A stretch of DNA of 5,496 bases from an uncultured Saprospiraceae bacterium (GTDB taxonomy: Bacteria > Bacteroidota > Bacteroidia > Chitinophagales > Saprospiraceae). Shown here one piece after another: positions 1 to 5,487 of this stretch. The stretch covers positions 1 through 5,496 of the forward strand of contig CAKZUM010000301.1 of the NCBI GenBank assembly GCA_937921525.1, in the 5' to 3' direction. Both the position numbers and the translations under genes were made by a program. Position 1 is the first letter of the stretch. Each line of letters begins with the position of its first letter. The notes beneath the pieces were generated by a model. The model searched no databases. It had not been told where the DNA came from and saw only the letters and a list, made by a program, of their open reading frames with translations.

Positions 1-119
1 TGTACGTTCTTGGGTAGCTTATTTTTTTCTTAGTTTTCTCTTGAAAGCGGGAGTATTGTTGATACTATGACCGATTTCAAGAGGAAAATAAGGGAAAAAG
101 AAACAGCCAAGAGTGTATA
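1..119. repeat. Long imperfect inverted repeat (about 50-bp arms)
   Basis: Almost the whole segment folds on itself. Bases 22-46 pair with 75-99 with one clear mismatch (33/88) and a few G-T pairs. Bases 1-13 pair with 107-119 after a short irregular stretch. Inside the apical region, agtat (52-56) pairs with atact (62-66) around a 5-base loop, and cgg (48-50) faces ccg (71-73). The stem reaches base 1, so it may continue beyond the window. G-U pairs in the plus-strand reading (for example 37/84, 28/93, 27/94, 7/113, 6/114, 2/118) would suit a folded RNA. It could be a structured small RNA, a miniature mobile element, or a terminator-like end of an upstream gene. No protein is encoded. The structure is seen directly; its function is unknown. 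Confidence 0.6.
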
Positions 120-217
120 GTTATTATTTCGTCGTTACTTACTCTGGATTACTGGTGGTTTAATTCCATTTTAAAGTAAAAAGTTCAATAACTTTTATGT
201 TTTAAACAACTTCTTAT

Positions 218-247
218 CTAAATTTCAGCTTTTTCTATAAAATTTAG
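218..247. repeat. Perfect 8-bp inverted repeat
   Basis: ctaaattt at 218-225 is exactly complementary to aaatttag at 240-247, with a 14-base, T-rich interval. The arms are almost all A/T, so chance formation is quite possible. No T-run follows, so it is not a classical terminator. Confidence 0.4.
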
Positions 248-313
248 ACCCTATTTAGAATTTAAGTAACATTTCTAAAATACACCTTAATAATAGGGAG
301 ATATGGGATGAAG

Positions 314-351
314 TGCAAATCCTAGGAAACACTTCTGTCTAGGAAGCTGCA
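314..351. repeat. Two-step hairpin upstream of the Nudix gene
   Basis: tcctag at 320-325 pairs with ctagga at 339-344 around a 13-base loop. Beyond a small internal loop, tgca at 314-317 pairs with tgca at 348-351. It lies about 115 bases before the Nudix start and could be a leader structure, the end of an upstream transcript, or a protein-binding palindrome. The sequence does not decide between these. Confidence 0.4.
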
Positions 352-467
352 AAAATAGGAAATAATAGTAAATCTTCGTTCTTTCCCAAACTCTTTAGCT
401 ATTTTTTTATATAAAAATACCAATTGGCATAGATTAGACTGTATATTTTATAAACACCATAACTATT

Positions 468-884
468 ATGTTTGATATCAAGGCGCGGGTAATTCTTAAA
501 AATCTTGGGAAGGTCTTATTTCTTCTGCAGACAACAAAACAAGGAGGAAAATATACGCTAGCAGGTGGTCGTGTAGAAAGCACGGAATTTGCGAAAGCAG
601 CCTTAGTAAGAGAATGTAAAGAAGAAGTAGGAATCGAATTAGAGGAAAAGGATTTAAAGTTGGTACATGTACTACACAAAAAGAATAAATTAAATAACGT
701 CGTTACCTTATATTTTGAAACGAGTACTTGGACAGGTCTGATTGACAGTAGAGAGCCTAAAAAATTTAAACAGGTAGCTTGGTTTCCATTAGATCAATTA
801 CCAAAGAAAACTTCTTTGACAACACGACATGTTTTAACACAATATAAAAAAGGGAATAAATATTCAGATTTGCAACGATCTTAA
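468..884 (+). CDS. Nudix hydrolase (MutT-like)
   Basis: A 138-residue protein, the normal size for a single-domain Nudix enzyme. Such enzymes hydrolyse nucleoside diphosphates linked to another moiety, using divalent metal in the cytoplasm. The Nudix box is complete at residues 34-56: G34, five residues, E40, seven residues, R48-E49, then E52-E53 and G55-I56. E52 and E53 are the expected metal ligands. Position 50 is Cys, where an aliphatic residue is usual. Just before the box the common W-x-x-P-G-G appears as Y29-T-L-A-G-G, so Trp and Pro are replaced. The C-terminal half carries the usual E-x(8)-W-F-x-x-D-x-L-P pattern (E96, W105-F106, D109, L111-P112). The ATG at 468 is the first start after an in-frame stop at 435-437, with no Shine-Dalgarno, as is normal in Bacteroidota. 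The substrate (oxidised nucleotide, ADP-ribose, sugar nucleotide, cap) cannot be told from sequence. The gene stands alone, with no close neighbour. Confidence 0.9.
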   Translation: MFDIKARVILKNLGKVLFLLQTTKQGGKYTLAGGRVESTEFAKAALVRECKEEVGIELEEKDLKLVHVLHKKNKLNNVVTLYFETSTWTGLIDSREPKKFKQVAWFPLDQLPKKTSLTTRHVLTQYKKGNKYSDLQRS

Positions 885-913
885 AGCATTAACAGCCAAG
901 ATCAGAACTTTAA

Positions 914-978
914 AAGAAGCAATACCAACAGTATTCCCTTGATGAGAATTTACTAAAAGTACTGTTGGCTTACTTCTT
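914..978. repeat. Imperfect inverted repeat downstream of the Nudix gene
   Basis: ccaacagta at 925-933 pairs exactly with tactgttgg at 960-968. The stem continues outward past a bulge and one mismatch (aa 921-922 with tt 970-971), then past a second mismatch with aagaag 914-919 against cttctt 973-978. The loop is 26 bases. It could protect or end the Nudix mRNA, but lacks a T-run. The 11-base sequence aacagccaaga just before it (891-901) also occurs in the right arm of the hairpin at the left edge of the window (102-112). Confidence 0.45.
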
Positions 979-1037
979 AAGAAAAGTATCGGCCATGGAA
1001 TGTCATATTTAAAAGTAAAACAACAAATTTCAAATTA

Positions 1038-1074
1038 TAAGGAGGTGTACACAAAAGATGTACCTACCTCCTTA
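1038..1074 (+). repeat. Strong hairpin with a Shine-Dalgarno-like left arm
   Basis: taaggaggt at 1038-1046 pairs perfectly with acctcctta at 1066-1074, and gtaca at 1047-1051 with tgtac at 1059-1063. A 2-base bulge separates the helices and the loop is 7 bases. The left arm equals the ideal ribosome-binding sequence and the right arm resembles the 3' tail of 16S rRNA. An 8-codon ORF (ATG at 1058, TAG at 1082-1084, peptide MYLPPYEL) starts 12 bases after the GGAGG. A short T-run follows only at 1086-1090, so a weak terminator for the Nudix transcript is the plain alternative. Confidence 0.6.
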
Positions 1075-1163
1075 CGAACTATAGCTTTTTATCCATAAAT
1101 CGGTCTTGGGAAATTGCTAATAGGTTATAAGTGGGGAATTATGTCGAGCTAATTGTGTGGGAG

Positions 1164-1227
1164 GTCTTAGTTTCTAATGGAGGATTTACATTTTACTGTA
1201 AATTCTAATGATTCCTAAGAATAAGAC
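1164..1227. repeat. Imperfect nested hairpin followed by T-rich DNA
   Basis: The inner stem pairs ggatttaca (1182-1190) with tgtaaattc (1197-1205), including one G-T pair, around a 6-base loop. The outer ends pair gtctta (1164-1169) with taagac (1222-1227), with irregular pairing between. A run of seven T begins at 1236, nine bases after the stem, so a leaky terminator on the plus strand is possible. Confidence 0.4.
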
Positions 1228-1356
1228 AAGTTGTATTTTTTTAGCATTTAGAGTGCATTTTTTTTTTAGTAATTGTGACAGCTTTATCTTCCTTAAAATT
1301 TAGTATTAAATATTTTCAATAAAACAGTTTACCGTGACCTGTTGTCTTTTTATTTG

Positions 1357-1413
1357 TTTAACAATGGGTTATTAATTGTTAAAAAATATATTCTAAAAAT
1401 AAAATATATTTTT
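1357..1413. repeat. Two abutting A/T-rich inverted repeats
   Basis: tttaacaat (1357-1365) is exactly complementary to attgttaaa (1375-1383), with a 9-base loop. It abuts a second, pure A/T repeat, aaaaatatat (1382-1391) with atatattttt (1404-1413). They lie 70-130 bases before the promoter's TTG box. Such DNA may bend, melt easily or bind a nucleoid protein. In DNA of this composition the second repeat may be chance. Confidence 0.4.
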
Positions 1414-1442
1414 CTGTGCCTAAAAAGAGATTAAGTGACTGT

Positions 1443-1456
1443 ATACTGTGCAGTAT
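1443..1456. promoter_or_regulatory. Candidate operator upstream of the receptor promoter
   Basis: atactg and cagtat form a perfect 6-bp inverted repeat separated by 2 bases. The centre is about 70 bases before the predicted transcription start, a position usual for an activator that contacts RNA polymerase from upstream. The symmetry suits a dimeric helix-turn-helix regulator. The role is inferred from position and symmetry only. Confidence 0.35.
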
Positions 1457-1484
1457 TAATCTATTAAAAAAAAGATAAGTTTCC

Positions 1485-1513
1485 TTGTTTACTCAGTTTT
1501 ATTAGTACTTTTG
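1485..1513 (+). promoter_or_regulatory. Bacteroidota-type promoter of the receptor gene
   Basis: TTG at 1485-1487 is followed after 18 bases by tacttttg at 1506-1513, an exact match to TAnnTTTG, with the frequently conserved C next (1514). This is the primary-sigma-factor promoter form of Bacteroidota. Transcription should start near 1517-1520, giving a leader of about 250 nt before the receptor ATG. Confidence 0.75.
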
Positions 1514-1585
1514 CAGCGACTTATTCAAAATAATTAGGAAGTTTGCTTAAGAATGTAGTTTAGAGACGAAGATTTGTAGTGTGAG

Positions 1586-1596
1586 GTTCTGAGAAC
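1586..1596. promoter_or_regulatory. Small palindrome in the receptor leader
   Basis: gttct and agaac flank a single central G, and the symmetry extends a little outward (a1584 with t1598, g1585 with t1597 as a wobble). It lies about 70 bases downstream of the predicted transcription start. It may be a repressor site, an RNA mini-element or chance. Confidence 0.25.
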
Positions 1597-1644
1597 TTTA
1601 TTAATCCCATCCGAAACATATCCCTTTAAAATAATAATACTCTT

Positions 1645-1686
1645 GACTTTCCGATAAGGAATACCAATAAGTCTTCCAAGTTCGGA
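1645..1686 (+). promoter_or_regulatory. Leader segment with two competing pairings
   Basis: gactt (1645-1649) can pair with aagtc (1669-1673). Alternatively tccga (1650-1654) pairs with tcgga (1682-1686), with ggaa (1658-1661) against ttcc (1674-1677) inside. The two folds exclude each other. Stems are short and no known riboswitch was recognised. Confidence 0.25.
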
Positions 1687-1770
1687 TCAGTTTAAGAACA
1701 AGATATAAGTTGGTTGCCTTAAAAAGCATATGACCATATTTATTAACAAAACTTGATAAACAAAAAGTTG

Positions 1771-4362
1771 ATGAAAAATTTTTTACTCTTACTAGTTACC
1801 CTGTTTATTGGTGTCGGTCTAAACGCCCAAACCACTATAACAGGAAAAGTTCTTGATGGAGATAACAATGATCCATTGATAGGAGCTTCTGTTCTTGTTT
1901 TAGGTACTACTACAGGTACTGTTACAGACATTGATGGAAATTTTTCTTTAGAAACATCTACTGCTGATGGTGTTTTAGAAATTAGCTACACGGGTTACTC
2001 GCCACAACGAGTATCTTACTCAGGTTCTACTGATTTAGAAAATATTGGATTAGCTTTTGACGCTTCTGGTTTAAGTGAGGTAGTGGTAACAGGGGTAATG
2101 GATATTGTACAGGATAGAAGAACACCTGTTGCCGTATCTACGATTACAACTGCTGAAATTCAAGCAAAAAGTGGAAACGTAGAATTTCCAGAATTAATGA
2201 AATCTACGCCTTCTATTTATGTTGCTGGTCAAGCAGGTGGATATGGTGACTCAGAAGTATTTACAAGAGGTTTCGATCAAACAAATACTGCATTTCTTTT
2301 GAATGGTCAGCCGATCAATGGTATGGAGGATGGCAAAATGTACTGGTCTAACTGGTCTGGTATGACAGATGTTGCAACCGCAGTACAAGTACAGAGAGGA
2401 TTAGGCTCTTCTAAGTTGGCGATTTCTTCTGTTGGTGGTACAACTAATATCATTATGAAATCAACTGAGCAGGAGAAGGGTGGTTCTGTTTCTTATCTTT
2501 TAGGAAACGATCAATACAATAAAGTAACTGCCTCTTATAATACAGGTTTAATCAACGACAAATTTGGTGTATCCGTATTATTTACGCACTGGCAAGGAAA
2601 TGGCTGGGCAGAAGGTACGAGAGGACAAGGACAAAATTATTTTATTTCTGCTGGTTACCAACCAGATGATAAGCGACATAGCTTTAACTTCTTGTTGACA
2701 GGTGCGCCACAATGGCACGATCAAAACTTCAATAAAAGAATTTCTGACCACTTCAGAAGTGGAGAGTTTAACATTAAATTTAATAGCAACTTTGGAGATA
2801 GAAATGGAGAATACCAGACTTTAAGAAGAAACTTTTACCACAAGCCTGTTGCTAACTTGAACTGGGAATTTGCGATGAATGACAGGTCTTCATTATCTAC
2901 TGTATTATATGCCTCTTGGGGCCGTGGTGGTGGAACTGGAGATAGAGGTAGTAGAAATAATAGATTTTTTACAGATGATGGGTATCTTGATTTTACCCGG
3001 ATTGAAGCGGCTAACATAGAAGATGCTGGTGAAGAAGAATGGATTATAAGAGCATCTGTCAACAACCATAACTGGATTGGAGCAGTTACAAAATTTGAGT
3101 CTGATTTATCAGATAATTTAAATTTTAGTATCGGTGCTGATTTGAGAAGATATGAAGGTTCTCACTTCCGTCAAGTATCGGATTTATTAGGGGCACCTTC
3201 CTATACTGCCAGAGAAAGAGCTAGATTTCCACAAAGAGAAATTACTGCAACTTTCAAGCCTAACCCTTGGTCTGCACTATTTGATTCTGCAGAAGGTGGC
3301 GAGCAATTGAACTACTCTAATGATGAAACGATTGCTTATGCAGGTGTATTCTCTCAATTAGAATTTGTGAAAGATAAGTTCTCTGGCTATGTTCAAGGGG
3401 CTTTATCTAATCAAAGCCACGTAAGATTTGAATTATTCAATGTACCAGAGTCTGAAACAGAATCTGAAAAAGTATCTAACTTAGGATATAATCTTAAGGG
3501 TGGATTCAGTATTGAAACAGGTGCTAATAGTAACCTATTCTTCAATACTGGTTTTTATCAGAGACAACCTTTTCACGACAATATTTACCTAAACTTTAGT
3601 AATACAGTAAATCCAGTTACTGTTCCTGAAAAAATCTTCGGTTTAGAAGCAGGATATAAGTATGCTACAAACAACTTTGCAGCAAATGTAAATATTTACC
3701 GAACTTCATGGAAAGATAGAGCAACGACTAGAACTTTAAATGAAGGGGATGAACTACCGAATGGTACTACAATCACTACACTTGGTTATAGAAATACTTT
3801 ACAAGATCAATTACATTCAGGGGTAGAGTTAGATTTTTCTTATGAGATTTCTCGTAAGTTCAGATTAAAGGGGTATACTTCTATTGGTGATTGGGCTTTT
3901 GATGGTACTTTGAATAGCCAGTACTTTGATGAAGATAGAAACTTATTATTCGAAGAGGATGGAACTGATGTAGATGGCGTGAAAGTAGGTGGTGCTGCTC
4001 AAACAAGCTTCGGTTTAGGAGCAGATATTAAATTAGTAGATGGATTAAAGTTGGATGTAGATTATAACCACTACAGCAAGCTACACTCTAACATCGGTGC
4101 AGGTAACACTTCTTTAGAATTACCTTCTTTTGGATTATTAGATTTAGGTGTTTCTTACAATTTCAACTTAGCGAACGATCAACTATTAACATTACGTGCT
4201 AACATATTTAATGCACTAGGAGAAGAATATATCTCTCGTTCTACTTCTGCATTTGAAGCTAGTGCAGTTGAGTCAGAAAACTGGAATGGTGTCAATAGAG
4301 ATAACTTCGTTACATTTGGTAAGACAAGAACTTGGAACGTTTCTGTAAGATATTCTTTCTAA
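1771..4362 (+). CDS. TonB-dependent outer-membrane receptor with carboxypeptidase-regulatory-like domain
   Basis: An 863-residue outer-membrane transporter that should import a scarce large nutrient using energy passed by TonB/ExbBD. Residues 1-20 are a signal peptide (Lys, Leu-rich core, NAQ end). Residues about 23-86 form the carboxypeptidase-D regulatory-like beta domain (TGKV..., DGNFSL, YTGY). EVVVTG at 103-108 opens the plug, which runs to about 235 and contains a TRGF motif, the NGQPIN/YWSNW segment (178-195) and SSVGGTTNI (219-228). The rest is a 22-stranded-type beta barrel with aromatic-rich strands, ending in a terminal Phe (VRYSF) as needed for barrel assembly. A glycine-rich loop lies at 384-390. 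The ATG at 1771 is preferred to an in-frame TTG at 1753, because it gives a compact signal peptide and TTG starts are rare here. It has its own promoter and a probable terminator. No SusD gene follows and it is shorter than typical SusC, so a polysaccharide system is not supported. The ligand is unknown. Confidence 0.93.
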   Translation: MKNFLLLLVTLFIGVGLNAQTTITGKVLDGDNNDPLIGASVLVLGTTTGTVTDIDGNFSLETSTADGVLEISYTGYSPQRVSYSGSTDLENIGLAFDASGLSEVVVTGVMDIVQDRRTPVAVSTITTAEIQAKSGNVEFPELMKSTPSIYVAGQAGGYGDSEVFTRGFDQTNTAFLLNGQPINGMEDGKMYWSNWSGMTDVATAVQVQRGLGSSKLAISSVGGTTNIIMKSTEQEKGGSVSYLLGNDQYNKVTASYNTGLINDKFGVSVLFTHWQGNGWAEGTRGQGQNYFISAGYQPDDKRHSFNFLLTGAPQWHDQNFNKRISDHFRSGEFNIKFNSNFGDRNGEYQTLRRNFYHKPVANLNWEFAMNDRSSLSTVLYASWGRGGGTGDRGSRNNRFFTDDGYLDFTRIEAANIEDAGEEEWIIRASVNNHNWIGAVTKFESDLSDNLNFSIGADLRRYEGSHFRQVSDLLGAPSYTARERARFPQREITATFKPNPWSALFDSAEGGEQLNYSNDETIAYAGVFSQLEFVKDKFSGYVQGALSNQSHVRFELFNVPESETESEKVSNLGYNLKGGFSIETGANSNLFFNTGFYQRQPFHDNIYLNFSNTVNPVTVPEKIFGLEAGYKYATNNFAANVNIYRTSWKDRATTRTLNEGDELPNGTTITTLGYRNTLQDQLHSGVELDFSYEISRKFRLKGYTSIGDWAFDGTLNSQYFDEDRNLLFEEDGTDVDGVKVGGAAQTSFGLGADIKLVDGLKLDVDYNHYSKLHSNIGAGNTSLELPSFGLLDLGVSYNFNLANDQLLTLRANIFNALGEEYISRSTSAFEASAVESENWNGVNRDNFVTFGKTRTWNVSVRYSF

Positions 4363-4379
4363 GCAATTAGAGTTACAGC

Positions 4380-4397
4380 GTCTTTCTAGCGAAAGAC
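4380..4397 (+). repeat. Perfect 7-bp hairpin after the receptor gene
   Basis: gtctttc (4380-4386) pairs with gaaagac (4391-4397) around a 4-base loop, 18 bases after the receptor stop codon. No T-run follows. It may protect the mRNA 3' end or act together with the larger hairpin that comes next. Confidence 0.5.
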
Positions 4398-4411
4398 TAG
4401 TATAGAAATAG

Positions 4412-4477
4412 AACACGGAGGCACAGAGACACAGAGATAGAATATTATTTATCTCTGGGCCTCAGTGTCTCCGTTTT
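4412..4477 (+). terminator. Large hairpin of 8-nt units ending in a T-run; likely terminator
   Basis: The left arm consists of three 8-base units, cggaggca, cagagaca and cagagata (4416-4439). The right arm has their partners tatctctg, ggcctcag and tgtctccg (4450-4473). The inner pair is perfect, the outer pair has one G-T wobble, and the middle pair is poor. The loop is 10 bases, and TTTTCTT follows the stem directly. That form fits a rho-independent terminator for the receptor gene. The GC-rich, 8-base-periodic arms also resemble repetitive extragenic palindromes of the cacagagacacggag type seen in varied bacteria, so it may be a dispersed repeat used as a terminator. Confidence 0.6.
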
Positions 4478-4515
4478 CTTATTTATGGGGCATCCTCTAC
4501 ACAATGTAATGTGTT

Positions 4516-5487
4516 ATGAAGAAAAAGAAATTCCTCCTCATTCGCTTTAGTGCCATAGGCGACATTGTCCTCACCTCCCCAGTCATCCGCTGTATCAAAC
4601 AGCAGTTGGGTGCAGAGATTCACTTTCTTAGCAAAAATGCTTACCGGCCTATTCTAGCAACCAATCCTTACATTGATAAAATTTATACCATAAAAAAAAG
4701 AGTAGGAGAAGTGGCCTCTCAACTTCGCCAAGAGCAATATGACTCTATTATCGACTTACATAAGAACCTCCGAAGCTTCCTGGTCAAATTAAACTTACCC
4801 TTTACCAAATCCTATTCCTTTAATAAACTCAATTTTGAAAAATGGCTACTGGTTAATTTTAAAATTAATCGACTGCCTAAAAAACATTTAGTAGATCGCT
4901 ATTTTGAAGCCTTACAACCTTTAGGTATTCAAAATGACGGTGCTGGATTAGACTTTTTTCTCCATCAATCTGACCAAGCCTTGCCTGTTACTTTACCTAG
5001 AGAGTTCACAGCAGTCGTTATCGGTGCAGGTAGAAATACAAAAGCACCAACGATCCAAAAATGGATTGCTATTATCAAGGGATGTTCGGAAGCAATTGTA
5101 TTATTAGGTGGACCTGCCGAAAAAGAAAAAGCGGCTAAATTAATTGAAGCCTGTTCCACTGAAACTCGATCAACTATTACGAATCTAGTTGGACAAATAA
5201 ATCTACAGCAATCCGCTTATTGTATACAGCAAGCGGATAAGGTAATTACTGGTGATACAGGTTTAATGCACATCGCAGCAGCCTTTCATAAACCGATTGT
5301 TTCGATTTGGGGAAATACAGTACCTGCATTCGGGATGTATCCGTATTACGGTGCACAGGTTGACCAAAATAGGGTAGTGGAGGTGAAGGGATTGGCCTGT
5401 CGGCCTTGCTCTAAGATTGGCTTTGATGTTTGCCCTCAGGGGCATTTCAAATGTATGGAAAAAATAGATACTACTTTTTTGAAATAG
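4516..5487 (+). CDS. Glycosyltransferase family 9 (heptosyltransferase-like)
   Basis: A complete 323-residue cytoplasmic, membrane-associated type enzyme with two Rossmann-like (GT-B) domains. Family members such as WaaC and WaaF transfer heptose from ADP-heptose to the lipopolysaccharide core. The N-terminal IRFSAIGDIVLTSP (9-22) is the characteristic acceptor-side glycine loop, with the conserved D16. The C-terminal domain begins near 165 with VIGAGRNTK (K176 is the expected donor-binding lysine, followed by Ala where a basic residue is common), then LLGGP (196-200) and the hallmark DTGLMHIAAA (247-256), which binds the donor nucleotide. The C-terminus has four cysteines (295, 298, 306, 313) in a CRPC...CP.GHFKC arrangement that recurs in Bacteroidota members. 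The ATG at 4516 places the MKKKKFLLIRFS start where the family begins, with no Shine-Dalgarno. No clear promoter was found in the gap before it. Exact donor and acceptor are not determinable. Early codons use more C-ending forms than the receptor gene. Confidence 0.92.
   Translation: MKKKKFLLIRFSAIGDIVLTSPVIRCIKQQLGAEIHFLSKNAYRPILATNPYIDKIYTIKKRVGEVASQLRQEQYDSIIDLHKNLRSFLVKLNLPFTKSYSFNKLNFEKWLLVNFKINRLPKKHLVDRYFEALQPLGIQNDGAGLDFFLHQSDQALPVTLPREFTAVVIGAGRNTKAPTIQKWIAIIKGCSEAIVLLGGPAEKEKAAKLIEACSTETRSTITNLVGQINLQQSAYCIQQADKVITGDTGLMHIAAAFHKPIVSIWGNTVPAFGMYPYYGAQVDQNRVVEVKGLACRPCSKIGFDVCPQGHFKCMEKIDTTFLK

Larger units (their letters stand above)
120..467. other. Non-coding, AT-rich stretch upstream of the Nudix gene
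   Basis: No convincing reading frame was found on either strand. The stretch contains two inverted repeats listed separately (218-247 and 314-351) and several variants of an atttag/ctaaat motif between 218 and 285. A possible minus-10-like sequence, tatatttt at 442-449, lies just before the Nudix start, but no well-spaced upstream TTG accompanies it, so the promoter of that gene is not located. Confidence 0.6.
885..1770. other. Long intergenic region and receptor-gene leader
   Basis: About 890 bases without a convincing gene on either strand. It becomes strongly A/T-rich around 1230-1430 and includes a run of ten T (1258-1267). It holds a series of inverted repeats (about 914-978, 1038-1074, 1164-1227, 1357-1383, 1382-1413, 1443-1456), then the receptor promoter and its leader. 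The hairpins near 914-1230 include the likely 3' end of the Nudix transcript, though none is followed immediately by a T-run. Confidence 0.7.

Noticed and set aside
10..38. Promoter-like TTG, 18 bases, tagttttc
   Set aside because: The -7 element lacks the final G and the sequence lies inside the long hairpin arm, so the match is probably incidental.
350..357. Exact TAnnTTTGC-like box on the minus strand
   Set aside because: No TTG is found at the proper distance upstream on that strand and no gene lies downstream of it on the minus strand within the window.
424..449. Promoter for the Nudix gene (TTG at 424-426, tatatttt at 442-449)
   Set aside because: The spacer is 15 bases, shorter than the usual 17-23, and the final G of TAnnTTTG is missing.
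434..679. Open frame on the minus strand, 81 codons
   Set aside because: It lies mostly opposite the Nudix gene, is Ser/Thr-rich low-complexity translation, and resembles no family. The same applies to minus-strand frames at 1743-1931, 2835-3065, 4965-5159 and 5263-5445.
1258..1267. Run of ten T as a phase-variable tract
   Set aside because: It lies over 200 bases before the receptor promoter and outside any gene, so a length change has no evident effect.
1753..1770. TTG start giving six extra residues to the receptor
   Set aside because: The ATG at 1771 gives a normal signal peptide, and TTG starts are rare in Bacteroidota. It cannot be wholly excluded because the extra residues are also Lys-rich.
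4480..4487. Promoter for the glycosyltransferase gene (tatttatg)
   Set aside because: One mismatch to TAnnTTTG and no TTG at a suitable distance upstream.
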